Origin: Labyrinthula sp. Ha
Taxonomy: Eukaryota; Sar; Bigyra; Labyrinthulida; Labyrinthulaceae
Direction: 5' to 3'
Assembly: GCA_015227615.1 (NCBI GenBank)
Contig: JAALGZ010000008.1
Coordinates: forward strand, 434,001 to 498,000
Length of the DNA stretch: 64,000 nt
The notes below the pieces were generated by a model that did no database searches, had not been told where the DNA came from, and saw only the letters and a program-made list of their open reading frames with translations. The translations under genes were made by a program, and so were the position numbers. Positions 58,747-64,000 of this stretch are shown here, piece by piece. Numbering within the stretch: position 1 is the first letter of the stretch; every line of letters starts with the position of its first letter.

Positions 58747-58809
58747 TAAATTGGGAAATTGAAAATTAGGCCAATGAAAATTTGGAGTATTTGACTCCGG
58801 AGTCAAAAA
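58747..58809 (-). repeat. Right terminal inverted repeat of MULE copy 2
   Basis: Inverted partner of 44,880-44,942; the GACTCCGGAGTC palindrome lies near the tip. Confidence 0.88.
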
Positions 58810-58810
58810 A

Positions 58811-59231
58811 ACATAAACCCTTGAGGTTTATTCTACGGAAACTGTACACTTGTATACTTTGTAATAGCATTATTAAAATAGATGTTGGACAAGACGGGTG
58901 AAAGTGGACATCCCTTTCTGAGTTCTTTCTGTACCTTCATAAAATTTGAGTTCCTAATTTTACCTTCCTATTTTTCACAACCAAATGTGTTTTAAGTGTA
59001 TATATGTATATATCTGCAAGTGTTCTAAAGAGCAAGCAAAGAGGCTGCAATATTACACTTAATTGCACAAAACATATTTTCCAATCTATCCACCTGTGCA
59101 GAGCGAACTAAAAGTTGTTTTGAAAAGCAACAAGAGCCTGATACTTTCTTTTCTGTAACTTTAGAAGGCACCTTTGGCAAGCACCAACTTAGATCAAGAT
59201 TTATGCAATTTGTTTCCACAGTTATGAACAA
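58811..59231 (-). mobile_element. LINE reverse-transcriptase fragment
   Basis: The minus strand reads KVQKELRKGCPLSPVLSNIY followed by FNNAITKY at about 58,840-58,935, the non-LTR RT block G-(R/K)QGCPLSP-LFN. Upstream frames (58,940-59,231, including a 68-codon open stretch) are plausible LINE RT but shift frame. The downstream YADD region should lie to the left but is cut off at the MULE boundary at 58,810. I did not find it left of the MULE (before 44,880). The clade is not assigned and the fragment is inactive. Confidence 0.65.
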
Positions 59232-59442
59232 TTAGTATGACGTTCCCACACTGTAGATACGCAACGCACATAGATAGGCTTGCTTGAAATATGAAACTTA
59301 AAAATTAAAGACATATTGACGTAGTCGTGATACGACACAAATTACTTTCTGTGTCCTTACAACTCCTCGCTTTGATCATTTGAATCGAAGAGATAGCTAG
59401 AAATTTAAGGTATGAAGAATGAATTATCTCTCTCAAAGTTAT

Positions 59443-59736
59443 TTATAACTTTAAGTTCCTACACATGACGCAAGAAAGCGCTTGGGTCAGATGTCCTCCT
59501 TGTAAGACCGAAGAGTTTTCAACCTCAGAGTATGCCCCAAAAAAAGTTTCTAATTCAGCTGCTGAGGGCGGGTTATGAAGAAGAGAATTCAAGTGCAGCA
59601 AGAAAAACTTGTCATCTAGTAGAGAAAGCGTACCAACAGAAATAAAAAGTATCACAACGGGTCCCTTAGATGCTATCTCAACTTTTCCATAGTCGCAATT
59701 CAGAATATCGCTAGTTCCATCCCTCTCAAGAACCAT
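59443..59736 (-). CDS. Small hypothetical protein divergent from uL4m
   Basis: 97 codons starting at ATG 59,736, only 86 bp from the uL4m start on the other strand, so a shared bidirectional promoter is possible. The sequence has a hydrophobic strand, VVILFISVGTLSLL, then FFLLHLNSLLHNPPSAAELE and a FFGAYSEVE block, consistent with a small alpha/beta or helical subunit. It has three Cys residues and no signal peptide. I do not recognise it. Support is the non-random amino-acid content and the position, so the call is tentative. Confidence 0.45.
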   Translation of the reverse strand: MVLERDGTSDILNCDYGKVEIASKGPVVILFISVGTLSLLDDKFFLLHLNSLLHNPPSAAELETFFGAYSEVENSSVLQGGHLTQALSCVMCRNLKL

Positions 59737-59822
59737 TTCGTTGGGTTTCGTTCACTAAGCCAGAGTACAGAATTTCATTTTAAATCATAGTATTGCATTA
59801 CCGTAGACAAAAAAGTTCAACA

Positions 59823-60653
59823 ATGAAAACCATAGGTCTTTTTAAGCAAGCGACTCGGAAAATCTTACGGATTGATCATAGATTTAGTTCAACTATGCCG
59901 AACAACTTATTCATAGCTGATCCTTCAATTTTTGATGAAGAATATGCAAATTCTGACATTAAGACAACTCCAGAATACTATAAAGGCTTGGAAAAACCTT
60001 CGTTTGCTCAACCAATATTTGATTTTAAAACTGGAGAACAGACTGAAAGAACATTTGAACTGTCAGAAAAAGTATTCGATACACCTATAAGACCGGATCT
60101 TTTTCATCTTGTATCCAGATGGCAGTCTGCACTAAAACGAAGCGGAAATGCTAAGGTGAAGACCATCTCTGAACGTTCTGGAAGTGGAAAGAAACCCCAT
60201 CCCCAAAAAGGTACAGGAAGAGCAAGACAGGGAAGTACAAGAGCACCTCATATGAGAAAAGGAGGAAGAGTACATGGTCCGAAGCCCCGTGATTACAGCT
60301 TCAAAGTAAACAAAAAGACAAGAAAATTAGCTATTCGATCTGCTCTGTCTGCAAAATTTCTAGAACAAAACTTAATAATCGTAGAAGATTTTAATGTAGA
60401 GTATCCTGAATTACGAGATTCCTTTTTGGGCTTAGGATTAGAAGGAAAGGGAGTGTTTGCAGTGAGTGTAAGTAAGGATATGGGGATTAGACAGTGTCTT
60501 AGTACATGGCCAGCGGCAACAAGGCATGTGCCTTCAGTTGGAGTCAATGTAAAGGAACTATTGCTATGTGAGAAACTTGTCATAACAGAACAGGCTTTGT
60601 ATGATCTACAGGAAAGATTGACCAAACGTAAGGAATATATTGTATACGAATAA
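59823..60653 (+). CDS. MRPL4: Mitochondrial large-subunit ribosomal protein uL4m
   Basis: 276 residues from the ATG at 59,823. The frame stays open a little further upstream but offers no earlier ATG. The N-terminus MKTIGLFKQATRKILR is a good mitochondrial presequence. The uL4 core has RPDLFHLVSRWQSALKRSG, then the rRNA-binding loop with KKPHPQKGTGRARQGSTRAP and HMRKGGRVHGPKPRDYS (about residues 120-160), then KLAIRSALSAKF and the C-terminal Rossmann-like part with SVGVNVKELLLCEKLVIT. The protein binds 23S-type rRNA near the polypeptide exit tunnel. Length and motifs are normal for uL4m. The ORF is uninterrupted. Confidence 0.95.
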   Translation: MKTIGLFKQATRKILRIDHRFSSTMPNNLFIADPSIFDEEYANSDIKTTPEYYKGLEKPSFAQPIFDFKTGEQTERTFELSEKVFDTPIRPDLFHLVSRWQSALKRSGNAKVKTISERSGSGKKPHPQKGTGRARQGSTRAPHMRKGGRVHGPKPRDYSFKVNKKTRKLAIRSALSAKFLEQNLIIVEDFNVEYPELRDSFLGLGLEGKGVFAVSVSKDMGIRQCLSTWPAATRHVPSVGVNVKELLLCEKLVITEQALYDLQERLTKRKEYIVYE

Positions 60654-62699
60654 GAATAAGACTCCTACATTATCAATTTTTGAAGGATGAATTGTTTCTT
60701 GTCGGTAGATTATGTTTCCTTTACTCTAATGTCCATTCTATGCCTAGAAGTATGGACTTAAAATAAAATATCTGGTAGTATAACTTGCTTACGGTCTACT
60801 GATTAAAATGGTTCCCATTGTCTTAGATTAAGCTCCCACGCGACGTTTTCGTTACTGAAATTCAATACTAGGTATTAAGATATCTGTTTGACTTCTTCAA
60901 TTGACATTATATAAACCTGTAGGAAGGTATACTAATGTGAACCTCTCAGTTCCAGTTCATGTTTTTCATTAGACACTGTGCAGTTGATGTAGGTTACAAG
61001 CTTCTTTCGAAACTAGGTTCAACTGCTGGAAGATTTTCTCTTCCTAACATAGCAAGATTAATTTATCCTTATTATTTTGTAAAAATAGTAGTTTAAATTC
61101 TGTGTTTATTCTTGAGGTATGACATGGTAGGCAAGTTTTGCGAGTCTTTTCTACTTCGGTCATTTTGTAGTAATCGTAAGCTGAGTTCGATATATTAGGG
61201 AAATGCTATGCAGGTGAGTTTTAGTTGGCCAGCTAAAGTAACAAGTTATTATCTCGAATCCAATGTTTGACCACCTGCCCTAACAGTTGTCGGGATGAAT
61301 AATATTTATTTTTACCACTCTGGTGAATTCCTAGTTAACAACTACTAATGAACCTCCAGAAGAAAATCTTGAGCTATGAAAAGCTTCAGTGCTACTAATA
61401 TATATAGTTTCGTTCGTTGGTTTCTTTTCAGTAAGTTGTTAAACAGTTTTTCTTACGAATATACCAGAAGTTAGCTTATATCAGGTCATCAGATTAGTAA
61501 TCTAATAGTGATTTTGTAGTAAGAGGTAAAGTTGTTTCTGTTGGGTATGTATCCCAGCCTGACCCTTCTTACAGACTTAATAAATGAGAAATGCACTATG
61601 GAATGAGCTGAAGGGAACTAGGTGCATGAAAAGAACTTCCGGTGATTTAGCATTTTATCTTAAGAGGAGTTATTCAAGACTACTTAATGGGAGTTTCTCC
61701 TGTTATTTTTAATGTACCTTTCGTCCGTATGCTACAGTCTGGTGCAATATTGAGATAATGCAGTGGAATCATGTATAGGATTAAAGAAAAAGTTCTTCAA
61801 GGAAGCCATGTATACCGAGGTTAATGTGGTACTCATGGCAAACTGCTTCTTTCCTCTCTGGGGTAGAGCTTCTTGACATAAATTGCAACAGAAATAATAG
61901 CAAAGACATTATGTGGTTGAAGAGGATTACTTATTACCGACCCAAGTTGAGCAAAAATACATGACATTTTATCATATATGGAGCGTTACGCTCCTCAAAC
62001 AAGTAGAAAATTCAAGTAATTCTACAAAGTAAAGTAGAAATTATGAGTTTAGAGAAAGATATGGATCACTTCTCTTTTCCACAAATGAAAACCAATATCA
62101 CATGAAAGAATGGTTTTTAACAATCAGAAGAAAATATATAGGCCATGGGATGTGAAACTTTAGTCCTAAAGTATTGAAACTTAAAATATTGAACAAGAAC
62201 TTGGACTTTAAAACAACTCCCTATGTTTCTAGTCCATTCAGTTGTGCCTTGAATACAGAATTTAAACACAGCTAAAACGTAGTGAGCTTGTTGCACTTAA
62301 AGTTATACTACTACCCTTGCTACTTATACCTAGACTCATGTTTATTTAGGTTTGAAAGAGCTCAAGAGTATACAGATACAACATCTCGGGACCAGTTCTT
62401 ACAATACTAAATCTACCAAGTTTGTTCTTGAAGCTGAAATTTTCCTTTTACCCTCGACATTGGCTAATCTATATGAATCTTCCACTTCTTACTTCAACTC
62501 GACATATCCTCATATAAATTTCTAGCTTTCTGGTTTGATGGTGGCACTCACCAAAGAGCTTAAGTTTTTAATAACGGCTTCTCTAAATCATTATTCTCTC
62601 TCCTTCTCTTCATCCAACTTTCCTCAATCAGTTTCCTATTTGTATCACTTTCCAAGTTCTTCGATTCATTGTACACTTTCTTTTCTGACATGTCTGAGA
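60654..62699. other. Intergenic stretch
   Basis: No gene is recognised. A TG-rich, slightly less AT-biased region at about 61,100-62,000 has no coding frame. A 64-codon plus-strand frame at 62,535-62,729 is the shadow of a minus-strand run rich in charged residues (WMKRRRENNDLEKPLL), which may belong to the decayed frames to its right. Confidence 0.5.
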
Positions 62700-63999
62700 T
62701 ATGTTGTTAGACGATTCATTAGTGGGTAAACTGCTTTCAAATAAAGCGGAGTATGGTTCATCACCAATTAATCTATTGGAATTCTCGTTTCATTTCATCG
62801 TCAAAATGTCTAGAAACTTTGGCAAATTTAACTTGGTTTTATCTAGTTCAATGGTGAGGCACCATGCTTGATCATTGAGGTAACTTAGTTTTCTCTCACT
62901 GACACCATTCTACCTATTATCATACAATGCATTGATCGTGTGTTGAATGCCATTTTCTTCGTATAAAATCATTGAACTCCTGTGATAGAAACGAAGATAC
63001 CTGATGAATTCAGATATTAATAGGCGTTCCGAAGACATAGAACCCCTTATCATATAATGTATTCAATAACTCTTCCATCGTTTTTGATCTTTTTGGTGCG
63101 TCAAACGTAAAGCCGGTGCGAGAGATTAAGTAAATAATTGCACCTTTTTAACCTTTGTAGCTAGGTAAGAAACCAAATCCATAATAGTTTAGATGAATCT
63201 CCTGCAGTTTAGCTAACTTTCTCTTTCAAATTGCGGACTTATCCATTTTAATACTTTGAGTTTGACCGATTCCCCAAATATTATATCCACCGATCAGATT
63301 TATTAATGCAGCAGCCCTAAGGAGTCAGGGGCATATTTTTTCAAGAAATTAACTGGGTTAAATACCTCTTGGTGCGCAGAACTCGAAATCTGATGATGAA
63401 ACTTCTCCATTAACTATTATTTGATAGCCTCAAATACGTACATTTGACCTAGGTAAGTAGAAAGACCATTTTTCGTGTTGAAATTATTTAATTTTTAGTT
63501 TGTTTTAACAAACTTAAATTGAGCTACATTATCTTCATTAAATCTTCTGAATTCTTTACTAAATGTTTCGTTATTAATAACCTCTTTTCGCTGCAACAAT
63601 CTAGTTTCTATTAGGTTTATTATATAAAAGGAAGGTTGTTTTGCTTCAAACCCTTCTAATCTCCCAGGATCATACTCGAAACGGTGACCGGTCGGTCCAT
63701 ATGGGTATTGTAAAGGTTGGTTTCTAGTCCAAAGGCCTCAAATAAAGTATTTCTTCAAAGGTAGTTACGATTTTTATCTCAAAGGTCCTGCTTCTTAATT
63801 TAAGTCTAACGTACAAATCATAGCTAATATAGATTATATAGCAACGGTATAAATCAGGCTCAAACACCAATCCGTTATATTCTTCTTGTCCCGAATATTT
63901 CTTTTTGTAACTTAAAATCCTGCATTATCTCTCTGTAACGAGTATATTTCCCCTCTTGCGCCTTGAAAAGGGGCCATACTAGGGCTTTCCAAACAGTAG
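62700..63999 (-). pseudogene. Decayed minus-strand coding remnants, family unknown
   Basis: Reading right to left, peptide-like blocks follow each other while changing frame: STVWKALVWPLFKAQEGKYT at the window edge, FEYDPGRLEGFEAKQPSFYI, ALINLIGGYNIWGIGQTQS, FTFDAPKRSKTMEELLNTLY followed by DKGFYVFGTPINI, and YLNDQAWCLTIELDKTKLNL. Their composition looks like former protein, not chance. I cannot name the family; it could be a decayed host gene or part of a mobile element running off the window. Many stops lie between blocks. Confidence 0.4.
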
Positions 64000-64000
64000 A

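Larger units (their letters stand above)
44880..58809 (+). mobile_element. Mutator-like element (MULE) copy 2, split by an LTR element
   Basis: MULE DNA occupies 44,880-46,781 and 57,464-58,809; the DNA between is a later LTR retrotransposon. Both termini are present. The left end reads TTTTTGACTCCGGATTCAAA and the right end, inverted, reads TTTTTGACTCCGGAGTCAAA; both continue ATACTCC, then CATTGG and ATTTCCCAA, so the inverted repeats extend about 60 bp imperfectly. Removing the insert leaves about 3.25 kb collinear with copy 1. The interruption falls just downstream of the SWIM finger, between CTGTTCAAACAAG and AAGCATTAAGGG, which are adjacent in copy 1. I see no convincing 9-bp target duplication outside the ends. 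Confidence 0.88.

Noticed and set aside
1-64000. CRISPR arrays, bacterial operons or a prophage
   Set aside because: The gene content is eukaryotic. The tandem arrays lack unique spacers between constant repeats, and no bacterial-type gene strings occur.

Overview
The window is about two-thirds A+T and comes from a eukaryotic nuclear genome. It holds genes for mitochondrial proteins (EF-Ts, ribosomal protein uL4m, the coenzyme Q protein COQ9), a cytochrome P450 and a PRXL2-type thioredoxin-fold protein. Every recognisable host gene reads as one uninterrupted frame, so introns are rare or absent. TAA, TAG and TGA all serve as stops. I cannot place the lineage: the chromodomain Ty3 elements recall oomycetes and early-diverging fungi, but nothing here is diagnostic. 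LAYOUT. 1-1.8 kb: 3' part of a P450 gene, convergent with a PRXL2 gene. 1.8-5.2 kb: no genes, apart from a 51-bp triple repeat. 5.2-12.3 kb: compact gene block with three members (+, -, +) of one type II membrane protein family with an LRR-like ectodomain, plus mitochondrial EF-Ts and an orphan seven-helix membrane protein. 12.3-19.5 kb: gene desert. 19.5-22.8 kb: two paralogous membrane proteins of unknown family on the minus strand, with a decayed fourth member of the LRR-like family between them on the plus strand. 22.8-30.6 kb: gene desert. 30.6-37.4 kb: transposon graveyard, with a Ty3 integrase fossil (-), a broken hAT transposon (+) and a 5'-truncated Mutator-like element (MULE copy 1) ending 90 bp before COQ9. 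37.5-40.1 kb: COQ9 and an orphan ORF. 40.1-44.9 kb: desert. 44.9-58.8 kb: a three-level nest, in which MULE copy 2 was split by a 10.7-kb Ty3/chromovirus-like LTR element that itself holds a reversed gag-protease fragment of another LTR element. 58.8-59.2 kb: LINE reverse-transcriptase remnant. 59.4-60.7 kb: a small orphan ORF divergent from uL4m. 60.7-64 kb: mostly noncoding, with decayed minus-strand reading frames at the right edge. MOST INTERESTING. Downstream of its integrase and chromodomain, the large LTR fossil carries three further plus-strand domains before its polypurine tract and 3' LTR: a SANT/Myb-like domain, a retropepsin placed 3' of pol (none is visible between gag and RT), and an MT-A70 (METTL3/METTL14-like) adenine-methyltransferase domain. 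I know of no standard Ty3 architecture with this tail. The element is broken and is described only as a fossil. The second theme is local expansion and decay of the LRR-like membrane protein family (three intact copies and one clear pseudogene in 16 kb).
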